NCBI GenBank assembly: GCA_028736075.1
Contig: CP117875.1
Coordinates: 2,480,001 to 2,544,000, forward strand
Source: Chryseobacterium sp. KACC 21268
Lineage (GTDB): Bacteria > Bacteroidota > Bacteroidia > Flavobacteriales > Weeksellaceae
Length of the DNA: 64,000 nt
Direction of reading: 5' to 3'
In this document: positions 9,364-17,880 of the stretch, piece by piece
Numbering within the stretch: the first letter of the stretch is position 1
Layout of the letters: each line of letters begins with the position of its first letter
Translations under genes and position numbers: made by a program
The notes under the pieces: generated by a model
Databases searched by the model: none
Told to the model about the DNA's origin: nothing
Seen by the model: the letters and a program-made list of their open reading frames with translations, nothing else

Positions 9364-10098
9364 ATGAATGTAGAAATATTTTATTTGATTTTATTTGTCA
9401 TCGCAGCTTTGTATGCGGCAGTCGGACACGGCGGTGCAAGCGGCTATTTGGCTTTGATGGCCTTGTACGGCGTCGCGCCAAAAGAGATGAAACCGACCGC
9501 TCTCGTTTTGAATTTGTTCGTGTCATTGACCGCTTTCATACAATATTACAGAGGCGGACATTTCAAACTTCGAACCTTTATTCCCATTGCTATTGCCTCT
9601 ATTCCACTGGCCTTTGTTGGCGGCATGATCCATATCGAAGACCATTTGTACAAACGGATATTAGGTGTTTTGTTACTTTTTCCTGTCATCCGGTTTTTCT
9701 TTTTCAAAAGTCCGGAAGACAGTGAACTCAAGGATCCTCAGATCTATCTATCATTGATATTCGGAGGAATTATCGGTTTACTTTCTGGCATGATAGGCAT
9801 TGGTGGCGGAATCTTACTTTCTCCGGTTCTGATCCTGTTGAAATGGACCAATCAAAAACAAACGGCAGCCATCAGCGCAGCTTTTATCTTTGTCAACTCT
9901 GTCGCAGGATTAGGCGGAATGTTTACCAAAGAGATTTCATTTACAAATGATATGTGGATGTATATTGTTTATGCATTTGCCGGTGGATTGTTAGGTTCTT
10001 ATTTGGCATCCAAAAAACTACATCAAAATGGATTGAAATATGTCCTCGCAGTCGTACTTTTGATGGCTTCCTACAAATTAATATCAAGCACTATTTAA
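9364..10098 (+). CDS. TSUP (TauE/SafE) family membrane transporter
   Basis: This 244-residue integral membrane protein has the two-repeat TSUP architecture. Glycine-rich repeat motifs are HGGASGYLALMALYG near residue 22 and GMIGIGGGILLSPVLIL near residue 145, with about seven hydrophobic helices. TSUP proteins usually export sulfite, sulfoacetate or other small organic anions. Its place between moeA and a sulfite-oxidase-fold protein inside a Moco operon suggests an oxyanion linked to molybdenum or sulfur metabolism, but the substrate is unknown. Confidence 0.85.
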   Translation: MNVEIFYLILFVIAALYAAVGHGGASGYLALMALYGVAPKEMKPTALVLNLFVSLTAFIQYYRGGHFKLRTFIPIAIASIPLAFVGGMIHIEDHLYKRILGVLLLFPVIRFFFFKSPEDSELKDPQIYLSLIFGGIIGLLSGMIGIGGGILLSPVLILLKWTNQKQTAAISAAFIFVNSVAGLGGMFTKEISFTNDMWMYIVYAFAGGLLGSYLASKKLHQNGLKYVLAVVLLMASYKLISSTI

Positions 10099-10100
10099 AA

Positions 10101-10586
10101 ATGAAAAATTTTGTCTTATTAATATCTTTTCTTCTCACTACTTTAAACTTTGCCCAATCGAAAAGCTTTGAGATTATTGATCCTGACAATCAAAAGATAA
10201 CGGTCACATCTGCGGATTTATCCAAATATTCAAAACATACAATCGATAGCCTTCAGATCACCAATCATTTGAAGGAATATCGCTCGACAATCAAGAATGT
10301 GAAAGGTGTTTTGCTTCGAGACGTTCTTTCTAAAGTTTCATTTAAGGAGAAATCGCCAAAGGTTTTAAGCGAATATTACATTGTTTGCGTTGCAGAAGAC
10401 GGCTACAAAGTGGTTTTTTCCTGGAACGAGATCTTCAATACTTCTGTTGGTGACAGAGTTATCATCATTCCGGAAATTGAAGGCAGACCAAAAGATGGCA
10501 TCTCCACCTTGTCGCCAACCGATTTTGCAACAGGAAGACGTTATGTCAAAATGCTGAAAACAATCCAACTTAAAAAAATAGATTGA
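10101..10586 (+). CDS. Secreted protein with sulfite oxidase-like molybdopterin-binding fold
   Basis: The 161-residue product starts at 10101 with a signal peptide (LLISFLLTTLNFAQS, residues 5-19). The mature part resembles a small oxidoreductase molybdopterin-binding (SUOX fold) domain: VKGVLLRDVLSKV near residue 72, CVAEDGYKVVFSWNEIF near residue 98 and a C-terminal YVKMLKTIQL strand. I do not see the Cys that normally ligates Mo in sulfite oxidases at the expected place, so it may be non-catalytic or bind another pterin. Its TGA shares a base with the moaD ATG. Confidence 0.6.
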   Translation: MKNFVLLISFLLTTLNFAQSKSFEIIDPDNQKITVTSADLSKYSKHTIDSLQITNHLKEYRSTIKNVKGVLLRDVLSKVSFKEKSPKVLSEYYIVCVAEDGYKVVFSWNEIFNTSVGDRVIIIPEIEGRPKDGISTLSPTDFATGRRYVKMLKTIQLKKID

Positions 10587-10816
10587 TGGCCACTATTAAG
10601 ATCATAAGCTTTGGCAGATTGAAAGAAATTATAGGTTCAGATCTTGAATGGGAAGCTGAAAACTCAGATGAATTTTTGAATCAGCTTAATGAGAAATTTC
10701 CTGAGCTTGAAGATTTAAAGCTTAGAATCGCGGTCAATCAATCGATCATTTCAGAAAATACAGAATTAAAAAATAACGACGTGGTAGCTTTGATGCCACC
10801 CTATTCAGGCGGCTAA
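10586..10816 (+). CDS. moaD: Molybdopterin synthase sulfur carrier subunit MoaD
   Basis: This 76-residue ubiquitin-like protein ends in the required double glycine (PPYSGG), which is adenylylated by MoeB and then carries the thiocarboxylate for molybdopterin synthesis. I take the ATG at 10586, which overlaps the preceding stop as TGATG, rather than the TTG one codon upstream. moeB begins 2 nt after its stop and moaE follows, so carrier, activator and catalytic partner are encoded together. Confidence 0.93.
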   Translation: MATIKIISFGRLKEIIGSDLEWEAENSDEFLNQLNEKFPELEDLKLRIAVNQSIISENTELKNNDVVALMPPYSGG

Positions 10817-10817
10817 T

Positions 10818-11930
10818 ATGATGTTGAATTTGGAACGATACGACAGACAAATCAAACTCCAGGGTTTCGGAATCGAAGCTCAGGAAAAATTGGCATCAGC
10901 AAAGGTTCTTGTGATCGGTGCTGGTGGTTTGGGCTGTCCTGTTCTTCAATATCTGACCGCAACAGGTGTTGGAAATATTGGTATTGTAGATGATGATCGA
11001 GTTTCGCTCAGCAATTTGCATAGACAGATCCTCTACACAACGAGTGACATCGGGAAGCTCAAGACAGAAGCTGCATTTGAGAGGCTTAGTTCAATGAATC
11101 CTGAAATTCAAATCAATGTTATTACGGAGAGAATTAGTACAAAAAATGCCATTCAGATTTTATCTGATTATGATTTCGTAATTGATTGCACGGATAACTT
11201 CCCGACACGCTATTTGCTTGATGATGCCTGCAGGATCTTGAAAAAGCCTTTGATATTCGGGGCGATCTATCAGTATGAAGGTCAAGTCGCTGTTTTCAAT
11301 GTTGAAGATAACAAAGAATCTTCAACGCATTATAGAGATCTTTTTCCTCAACCACCAAAACCCGGAGAAGTTCAGGATTGTAATGATGCTGGTGTTCTTG
11401 GCGTTTTGCCCGGAATTATTGGAACATTGCAAGCGACAGAATTGATCAAGCTGATCACAGGAATCGGAGAACCATTGATCAATAGATTAATGACCATCAA
11501 TGTTCTGGATTATCAAACTGCCATTTTCGACATACCAGCGGAGAATCTAACTGACAAAAATATTCCTTCTACGATAGCTGAATTTGAGAAGATGGATTAT
11601 GAAGTTCACTGCGGAATAAAGCAGATTGGAATTAAAAATATTTCTCCTGCAGAATTTTATTCAATTTCAAAACTTCCAGAAACCATCATCATAGATGTAC
11701 GTGAGATCGATGAATATCCTAAGCTTGAGATTCCTTATTTATCGATACCTTTATCTCAATTAAAAGAGAATTCGACACAAATTCAGCACAAGAATGTCAT
11801 TGTAGTCTGTCAGTCAGGTAAGAGAAGTCTTGCAGGTGCGCAAGTTTTACAGGAAATTCTTGGTTCTGATTACAACATCAGCCATTTGGAAGGTGGCATC
11901 AATCAATTAAATCAAAAGATCAATGAGTAA
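10818..11930 (+). CDS. moeB: MoeB/ThiF-type adenylyltransferase with C-terminal rhodanese domain
   Basis: This 370-residue enzyme activates MoaD by adenylylation. The ThiF nucleotide fold starts with RYDRQIKLQGFG near residue 6 and VIGAGGLGCPVLQYL near residue 33. DCTDNFPTRYLLDDA lies near residue 117. A rhodanese domain covers about residues 275-368 with the active-site loop VVCQSGKRSLAG near residue 331. The family's usual zinc-binding CxxC pairs are absent (YRDLFP and a lone DC instead). The fused rhodanese could deliver sulfur to MoaD. Confidence 0.92.
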   Translation: MMLNLERYDRQIKLQGFGIEAQEKLASAKVLVIGAGGLGCPVLQYLTATGVGNIGIVDDDRVSLSNLHRQILYTTSDIGKLKTEAAFERLSSMNPEIQINVITERISTKNAIQILSDYDFVIDCTDNFPTRYLLDDACRILKKPLIFGAIYQYEGQVAVFNVEDNKESSTHYRDLFPQPPKPGEVQDCNDAGVLGVLPGIIGTLQATELIKLITGIGEPLINRLMTINVLDYQTAIFDIPAENLTDKNIPSTIAEFEKMDYEVHCGIKQIGIKNISPAEFYSISKLPETIIIDVREIDEYPKLEIPYLSIPLSQLKENSTQIQHKNVIVVCQSGKRSLAGAQVLQEILGSDYNISHLEGGINQLNQKINE

Positions 11931-12360
11931 GATCAAAAATATATTTCAACATTTACCAATTTCGCCGTTGTTCATCGCAGAAAGTATCACAAAACATTCT
12001 TCGAAGACGGAAATTGGGGCACATCAGATCTTCTTAGGACAAATCCGTGCTGATAAAATTGACGGTAAAACGGTAAAAGCCATTGAGTACACAGCTTATG
12101 AAGATTTGGCATTGAATCAAATAACCGAAATTCGAGAAGAGATCTTCGCTAAATATGACATCACTTGTATGCACATCCATCACAGTCTTGGTATTGTGAA
12201 TGCTGGGGAAATTTGTTTGTTTGTATTCACCTCTTCCAAGCATAGAAAAGAGGCGACTTTGGCCTGTAATGAAGTGGTGGAACGCATTAAGAAAGAACTT
12301 CCGATCTGGGGCAAAGAGATCTTTGAGGACGAAACACATCAATGGAAAATAAACCAATAA
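11923..12360 (+). CDS. moaE: Molybdopterin synthase catalytic subunit MoaE
   Basis: MoaE converts cyclic pyranopterin monophosphate to molybdopterin using sulfur from MoaD thiocarboxylate. The 145-residue protein shows the family motifs GAHQIFLGQIR near residue 32, VKAIEYTAYEDLA near residue 50, SSKHRKEA near residue 107 and LPIWGKEIFED near residue 126. The start overlaps the moeB stop by 8 nt and moaCB starts 3 nt after its stop. Confidence 0.95.
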   Translation: MSKIKNIFQHLPISPLFIAESITKHSSKTEIGAHQIFLGQIRADKIDGKTVKAIEYTAYEDLALNQITEIREEIFAKYDITCMHIHHSLGIVNAGEICLFVFTSSKHRKEATLACNEVVERIKKELPIWGKEIFEDETHQWKINQ

Positions 12361-12363
12361 GCA

Positions 12364-13272
12364 ATGGTAGATATTACTTTTAAAACTTTCACACTTAGAA
12401 AAGCGATCGCTGCGGCGACAATTAAAACTTCAAATATCTCAACTGTAGAAGCCGTGAAAAATGGAACAGTTCCAAAAGGCAACGTCCTGGAATTTGCAAG
12501 AGCTTCCGCGTTGTTGGCGATCAAGAAAACAAGTGATGTGATCCCAGATTGTCATCCTTTGCCGGTTGAATTTGCTTCCATCAATTATGAAATGAATGAT
12601 TTGAATATCAACATTACTGTCGAGGTCCATACCATTTACAAGACCGGCGTAGAAGTTGAAGCTATGCACGGCGCATCTGTAGCTGCTTTAGTGATCTATG
12701 ATATGTTGAAACCAATCGATAAAAATGTTGAGATCTCCAACATCAAACTTCTGGAGAAGCAGGGTGGAAAAAGCAATCAGGAAAATATTGAGACAGAAAA
12801 TTTGAAAGCTGCGGTCGTGGTTTGCAGTGATTCTGTTTCGCAAGGCATTAAAGAAGATATTTCAGGTAAATTCTTGGTCGAGTCTCTTAACAACCAAGGA
12901 ATCAATCATATTGACTACTCTATTGTCCCCGATGATCTTCTGGCCATACGCCTACAAATCGAATTGTATAAAATCAAAGGCTGTGATCTACTCCTATTTA
13001 CAGGCGGCACAGGTTTGTCAGAACGTGATGTAACGCCAGAAGCCGTGCAGCCATTCATCACAAAGGAAATTCCAGGTGTTATGGAAACTGCCAGAAATTA
13101 TGGACAAGACCGCGTGAAAACATCGATGCTTTCCAGAGGAATTGCTGGTTTTTCTGATGATATGTTGATTTTAACTTTGCCTGGATCCGCAGGCGCTGTG
13201 AAGGAATATGTGCAAGCCTTGTTCCCGCAGATTTTGCACGTTTTTTCAGTGAAGAACGGAGATAGTCATTAA
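12364..13272 (+). CDS. moaCB: MoaC-MogA/MoaB fusion protein
   Basis: Two Moco enzymes are fused in 302 residues. Residues 1-135 are MoaC (cyclic pyranopterin monophosphate synthase), with IPDCHPLPVEF near residue 58 and VEVEAMHGASVAAL near residue 97. Residues 148-300 are a MogA/MoaB domain, with VVCSDSVSQG near residue 151, LLLFTGGTGLSERDVTPEA near residue 210 and LPGSAGAVKEY near residue 277, which adenylylates molybdopterin. It is the last gene of the operon. Its TAA overlaps the opposing cysteine desulfurase stop in a shared TTAA, leaving no room for an intergenic terminator. Confidence 0.94.
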   Translation: MVDITFKTFTLRKAIAAATIKTSNISTVEAVKNGTVPKGNVLEFARASALLAIKKTSDVIPDCHPLPVEFASINYEMNDLNINITVEVHTIYKTGVEVEAMHGASVAALVIYDMLKPIDKNVEISNIKLLEKQGGKSNQENIETENLKAAVVVCSDSVSQGIKEDISGKFLVESLNNQGINHIDYSIVPDDLLAIRLQIELYKIKGCDLLLFTGGTGLSERDVTPEAVQPFITKEIPGVMETARNYGQDRVKTSMLSRGIAGFSDDMLILTLPGSAGAVKEYVQALFPQILHVFSVKNGDSH

Positions 13273-14408
13273 CTTTCTTTGCGTAGTTGAAGTACTATTT
13301 TCTCGATTTTTTGTATCGCCGTTTCAATCTCCGATCTGGTACTAAATTTACCTAAACTCAATCTAATTGAAGAAAGCGCATCCAGATCACTTATTCCCAT
13401 TGCCTTCAAAACGTGAGATGGTTTGGATGTTGTCGCATTGCAAGCCGAACCGCTTGATACACAGATATTGCCGAGCGACAAGATCATCTGTTCAGAATTG
13501 ACATTCGAAAAGCAAATATTAAACGAGTTAAAAATTCGATTGTCCTGATCTCCATTGATGAATGTGTTGGGAATTTTTAATAGAGAATTTTCGAGTTCAT
13601 CTCTTAATTCTTTAATTTTTCGTGAATCCGACGCCATTTCTTTTATTGCTATTTCCGCTGCCTTTCCCATTCCGATGATTCCGGGAACATTCAAAGTGCC
13701 GCTTCGCAAGTTGAATTGCTGAGCTCCGCCGTGGATCTGCGCAAACATATTTTTCTTCAGATGTGACGATACGTACAAAGCACCAATTCCCTTTGGTCCA
13801 TAAAATTTGTGAGCCGAAAATGCCATTATATCAATTCCAAGATCTTTGACATTCACCGGAATTTTTCCCACGGCCTGCGTCGCATCACAGAAAACAAGAC
13901 AATTTTTGTCGTGAGCGATTTTGGTAATTTCTGTGATGGGCTGGATGACGCCTGTTTCATTGTTGACAAACATCACACAAACCATTAAAGTTTTATCAGT
14001 GATTGCATTTTTCAAATCATCAAAATTGATCAGTCCATCATTTCCTACATCGAGATAAGTTACAGAAAATCCCTGCTCTTCAAGATTTTGACAAGTGTCC
14101 AAAACTGCCTTGTGTTCGGTTTTGAATGTGATGATATGATTTTTACCATTCACTTTCTCAATCCCTTTTAAAGCTAAATTGACAGCTTCCGTTGCGCCAG
14201 ATGTATAAATGATCTCTTTTGGATTTGCCGAAATTAATTCTGCGATCTGTTCTCCAGCTTCATCAATCGCCTCTTTCACAGTAAGCCCAAACAAATGAGA
14301 ACTTCCCGAATTGGCATACAAAGAATTAAAATAAGGAAGCATCGCGTCGACAACCCGCTGGTCAACAGGCGTTGTAGCATTGTAATCCAAATAAACGAAA
14401 TCAGTCAT
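13269..14408 (-). CDS. NifS/IscS-type cysteine desulfurase
   Basis: This 379-residue PLP enzyme takes sulfur from cysteine as a persulfide. It has YLDYNATTPVD near residue 6, a PLP-lysine in FSAHKFYGPKG near residue 200, and a catalytic Cys in SSGSACNATTSKP near residue 320. It is convergent with the Moco operon, and the stop codons overlap. Since XDH-type enzymes need a terminal sulfido ligand and MoeB/MoaD need sulfur, it is a good candidate sulfur donor for this locus, though a general role in Fe-S assembly is equally possible. Confidence 0.92.
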   Translation of the reverse strand: MTDFVYLDYNATTPVDQRVVDAMLPYFNSLYANSGSSHLFGLTVKEAIDEAGEQIAELISANPKEIIYTSGATEAVNLALKGIEKVNGKNHIITFKTEHKAVLDTCQNLEEQGFSVTYLDVGNDGLINFDDLKNAITDKTLMVCVMFVNNETGVIQPITEITKIAHDKNCLVFCDATQAVGKIPVNVKDLGIDIMAFSAHKFYGPKGIGALYVSSHLKKNMFAQIHGGAQQFNLRSGTLNVPGIIGMGKAAEIAIKEMASDSRKIKELRDELENSLLKIPNTFINGDQDNRIFNSFNICFSNVNSEQMILSLGNICVSSGSACNATTSKPSHVLKAMGISDLDALSSIRLSLGKFSTRSEIETAIQKIEKIVLQLRKES

Positions 14409-14635
14409 ATTATTAAAAAATAGAATAATTACAAGTTAGATAAATTTTATAAAATTATCACCAAGTTGATCAATTAAAACGATTCAAATACAAAGCCTCT
14501 AAGTCCATCAAAAACCATATCAACAAGTGTGGAATCTAGTGATGATACGCATTTGTCTACACTAATGTCAACACGATAAGTACGGTAAACAGTGATTTTT
14601 AGAATAAATTTACTTAAACAATTAAATAGTATTAG

Positions 14636-17600
14636 ATGAAAATCACTACCAGATCTATTGTCGTTTTGGTGACCGCACTTAACATAAGTGTTGCAGCACA
14701 AAGCGATAATCTCAAAAAACAAAATGGCTACCTCGCTTCAAAATCGAATGGAAGCATTTCTTTACTATCGCGCTGGAATTCCTTCAAATCGAATCATAAA
14801 AACGTAGCCTTTCTCGATCCTCAACAGAAAATGCTTTCTCAAATGGGTCTTCCTACATCTGAATCAAAAGTATTATCCAAAACCAATCAATTTTATGGTG
14901 GCGAAGCGTACAAAGGGAATAATGTGCCTTACGCTTCTATAACGGATGCACTTGGGAACACTTACATCACAGGTGGCAGTTCAGATGAAGACCAGGCTTC
15001 CGGAGATTTTTTCACAATCAAGGTTGGGCCTAATGGACAGATATTGTGGGAAAAACGTGAGCAGGCAGCGCCTTTTGCTGTGGAATATGGAATGAATATC
15101 ACATTTGATAATTCTGGAAATATCATTACATCCGGCCTCAAATGGAATGGAAATGATATGGACATCCGCGTGATCAAATATGACACTTCCGGTTCCAAAC
15201 TTTGGGATTCGACATTTGATAATGGAAATCAAGGTCTTGAGGTTCCAAACAGTATGACCACAGATGCCGATGGGAATGTCTACATCACTGGAATTGCCTG
15301 GTCTGGTAGTTCGATAGATTATCTGACCATCAAATATAATAGCAATGGCACGGAGCAATGGCATCATACCGAAAATCCTGCAGGTGGAGAAAGTTGGAAT
15401 GAGGCGACCGCTGTAGCTGTGGATGCGAATGGTAACGTTTTGGTTACAGGCTACAGTCCGAATGCTGATGGCTGGCTAAACTATCACACCATCAAATACA
15501 ATTCCGAAGGCTCAAAACAATGGGAACAAAGCTATAATTACGAGAGTGCAGATCCCGAGAATCTTGCTGAAGTGACAAATTCTGTAGCCCGAGCAATTAC
15601 TACTGATAACGATGGCAGTATCTACGTCACCGGAACTTTTGATACATTCCTAAACAGAATTGGAACCATCAAATATAATTCTGAAGGGCAGCAAGAATGG
15701 ATTCAAGCTTACCGAAGTGAGAATGAGGGCACAATGGGTTGGAAAATTGGACTAAGAAATGATAAGTTGTATGTCGCAGGAAGCCACTCAGGGAGCTTTT
15801 CAGATGACGGAACTGTGTTACTTTCTTATAATAAAACTGGTGAAGTCAATTGGACCAAAGAGACCAGCGACCTCATCGACATTAACAATGCGACATTGAC
15901 TTTTGATTCTGAAGGCAATATCATCACTTCAGCCAACGGTATGACGCCTGGCGCCGAAGAATGGGAGCAGGATGTTGCGGCACGTGCCTACAAATATTCG
16001 GAAGATGGAAACTTATTAGGTCAATCTGCTTTTGTCATTTCCACTGCCACAGGAATGGCAAGTATGGGACAAATGGCTGGAGTTGGAACAGATAATGAAG
16101 GGAATATTTATTTTTCGGTCAATTCATATTATACCGAAAAAGGTGCTGTCTATGAAACTGTAAAATCCACATTTGCTACCAGCAGTCCAACCACCGAATG
16201 GAACACCGTTTATTCCAATCTGGGTACAAAGGATGCTGCGATGCTCAATTCTTTTAATGATGCCAATGGCAATACATTTTCAACGGGTTCGTACTACACT
16301 TACGCCAATGGAATGTTGAATAGCAACTATTTCCTTGTGAAGCACGATGCAGAAGGCAACTTGGCTTGGGATGCGGTCTATAACTCAGAGAATGGTAATG
16401 CTGCAGAAGGTATCATCGCCAGAGCTGATGCTAGCGGAAATACTTATGTCTGTCTACTGCCTAGTTTTGAACAAAATCCTCCAGCTTTGAAGGTCATAAA
16501 ACTTTCGCCAGAAGGCAGTCAACTTTGGACAAAGGCTATCGAGCTGTACAATCCACAAGTTTTTGTAATGGAACCTCAGGCTGATGGTTCTCTCTACCTT
16601 GGTGGTACCGCGAAAGAAACTGAAGCTAGTAACAACAGTTCTTTTTTAGGAATCAAATTGGCTGCAGATGGTTCTCAAGAATGGAAAACATACATACCAG
16701 GAACAAGCGGCAACAACATTTACCGAGTAAGTGCCGGAAAAGTGGATTCCGACAAACGTTTGATACTTACAGGTGCGCACGGCAGCGGCAGCTTCATCTC
16801 GGAGAATGTTAACTTGACTACGGTTCAGTTCAATGCTGATGGCTCTGCTGGATGGATTGCTCCTATTTCTATCAGTGGTGGAAACTCTTATGGAACAGAT
16901 CTTTACATTGCAGCTGATAACAGTATTTATATCAACGGCTACACAAAAAATAATGATACCTATGCTGATGACATTATCACAGCAAAATTAAGTGCAACTG
17001 GAAATATACTTTGGAGTAAAACCTTTGGTGATGCTGATAGAGATGAACGCTCTTACACAATCAAGCCATTTACTAACGGCGACATAGGCGTAGTTGGATA
17101 CAGTCTCGCATTGGACGGAGACATCCACAATACATTGGTGAAGTACAGCGCAGGTGGTGAGCAGCTTTGGGATTTTGAATCAGAAAATATGCGTTATTAC
17201 AACGATTTTCACATTGATGCTTCAGACGTCTGCTACATTATGGACCAAGTCCTCATCGACCCATTCCCACACAAGATATTCAATCAGCCATTCCCTATTG
17301 CATCTTTGATCAAGGTTGATAAAAACGGACAAAACAGCAGTGAGACCTTGTTTACAGGTCCGGCCTATGCCGAGTTCTTTGGGCAAAAGCTGATTCCACA
17401 TTCCGATGGTAGACTTTTGTTAGCCGGCAGCGTGGGCAATCAATCTTTCTTCAAAGGACTTTACTTTTTCGAGACAGAACACGATGCTACGCTAGGCCTG
17501 TCGGATGAACTTGACGCTTCGACCACAAAAGACGTATTGGGACAAAACTACCCTAATCCTGTTTCAAATATTACAACAATTCCTTTTACACTCGCAAAAA

Positions 17601-17785
17601 GTGGTCAGGTTGTTTTAAGATTGTTCAATATGCAAGGCAGTCTGATCAAAGAAATAACGAATGCTAATTATGCCAAAGGTCCTGGTAAAGTCACATTTTA
17701 CACCAACGGTTTGCCGACAGGAGTCTACCTTTACCAATTAGAATCGTCTGGTATCAAACAAACCAAAAAGATAATCATCAAATAG
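14636..17785 (+). CDS. Large T9SS-secreted surface protein with SBBP/delta-60-like repeats
   Basis: This 1049-residue exported protein has a signal peptide (residues 1-21, ending VAAQS). The body carries many short repeats of the form D-x-x-GN-x-Y/V-x-(T)G spaced 45-60 residues apart (TDALGNTYITG, TDADGNVYITG, VDANGNVLVTG, TDNDGSIYVTG). These resemble SBBP or beta-propeller blades. The C-terminal 85 residues are a T9SS type A sorting domain (GQNYPNPVSNITTIPF, then GVYLYQLES and a KKIIIK end). It is monocistronic and followed by a strong terminator. Ligand unknown. Confidence 0.88.
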   Translation: MKITTRSIVVLVTALNISVAAQSDNLKKQNGYLASKSNGSISLLSRWNSFKSNHKNVAFLDPQQKMLSQMGLPTSESKVLSKTNQFYGGEAYKGNNVPYASITDALGNTYITGGSSDEDQASGDFFTIKVGPNGQILWEKREQAAPFAVEYGMNITFDNSGNIITSGLKWNGNDMDIRVIKYDTSGSKLWDSTFDNGNQGLEVPNSMTTDADGNVYITGIAWSGSSIDYLTIKYNSNGTEQWHHTENPAGGESWNEATAVAVDANGNVLVTGYSPNADGWLNYHTIKYNSEGSKQWEQSYNYESADPENLAEVTNSVARAITTDNDGSIYVTGTFDTFLNRIGTIKYNSEGQQEWIQAYRSENEGTMGWKIGLRNDKLYVAGSHSGSFSDDGTVLLSYNKTGEVNWTKETSDLIDINNATLTFDSEGNIITSANGMTPGAEEWEQDVAARAYKYSEDGNLLGQSAFVISTATGMASMGQMAGVGTDNEGNIYFSVNSYYTEKGAVYETVKSTFATSSPTTEWNTVYSNLGTKDAAMLNSFNDANGNTFSTGSYYTYANGMLNSNYFLVKHDAEGNLAWDAVYNSENGNAAEGIIARADASGNTYVCLLPSFEQNPPALKVIKLSPEGSQLWTKAIELYNPQVFVMEPQADGSLYLGGTAKETEASNNSSFLGIKLAADGSQEWKTYIPGTSGNNIYRVSAGKVDSDKRLILTGAHGSGSFISENVNLTTVQFNADGSAGWIAPISISGGNSYGTDLYIAADNSIYINGYTKNNDTYADDIITAKLSATGNILWSKTFGDADRDERSYTIKPFTNGDIGVVGYSLALDGDIHNTLVKYSAGGEQLWDFESENMRYYNDFHIDASDVCYIMDQVLIDPFPHKIFNQPFPIASLIKVDKNGQNSSETLFTGPAYAEFFGQKLIPHSDGRLLLAGSVGNQSFFKGLYFFETEHDATLGLSDELDASTTKDVLGQNYPNPVSNITTIPFTLAKSGQVVLRLFNMQGSLIKEITNANYAKGPGKVTFYTNGLPTGVYLYQLESSGIKQTKKIIIK

Positions 17786-17805
17786 TTTCGATAAGCTAAA
17801 AAAAG

Positions 17806-17837
17806 AGACTCTGGGTAAATATCCAGAGTCTTTTTTT
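17806..17837 (+). terminator. Rho-independent terminator
   Basis: A 9-bp stem AGACTCTGG/CCAGAGTCT (17806-17814 with 17823-17831) with an 8-nt loop runs into seven T. It lies just after the large surface protein and ends about 45 nt before the next start. Confidence 0.92.
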
Positions 17838-17880
17838 GTTTATGAAGTATAAAAATTTAAATTTGATTATTATACTGAAG

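Noticed and set aside
14474..14722. 82-codon minus-strand frame before the large surface protein
   Set aside because: It overlaps the start of the T9SS protein and has cysteine-rich, unstructured sequence; likely an antisense shadow.
15241..16140. Internal repeats in the surface protein as a DNA repeat array
   Set aside because: The repetition is at the protein level (GNVYITG-like blades) and is too diverged to be a DNA tandem repeat or CRISPR array.
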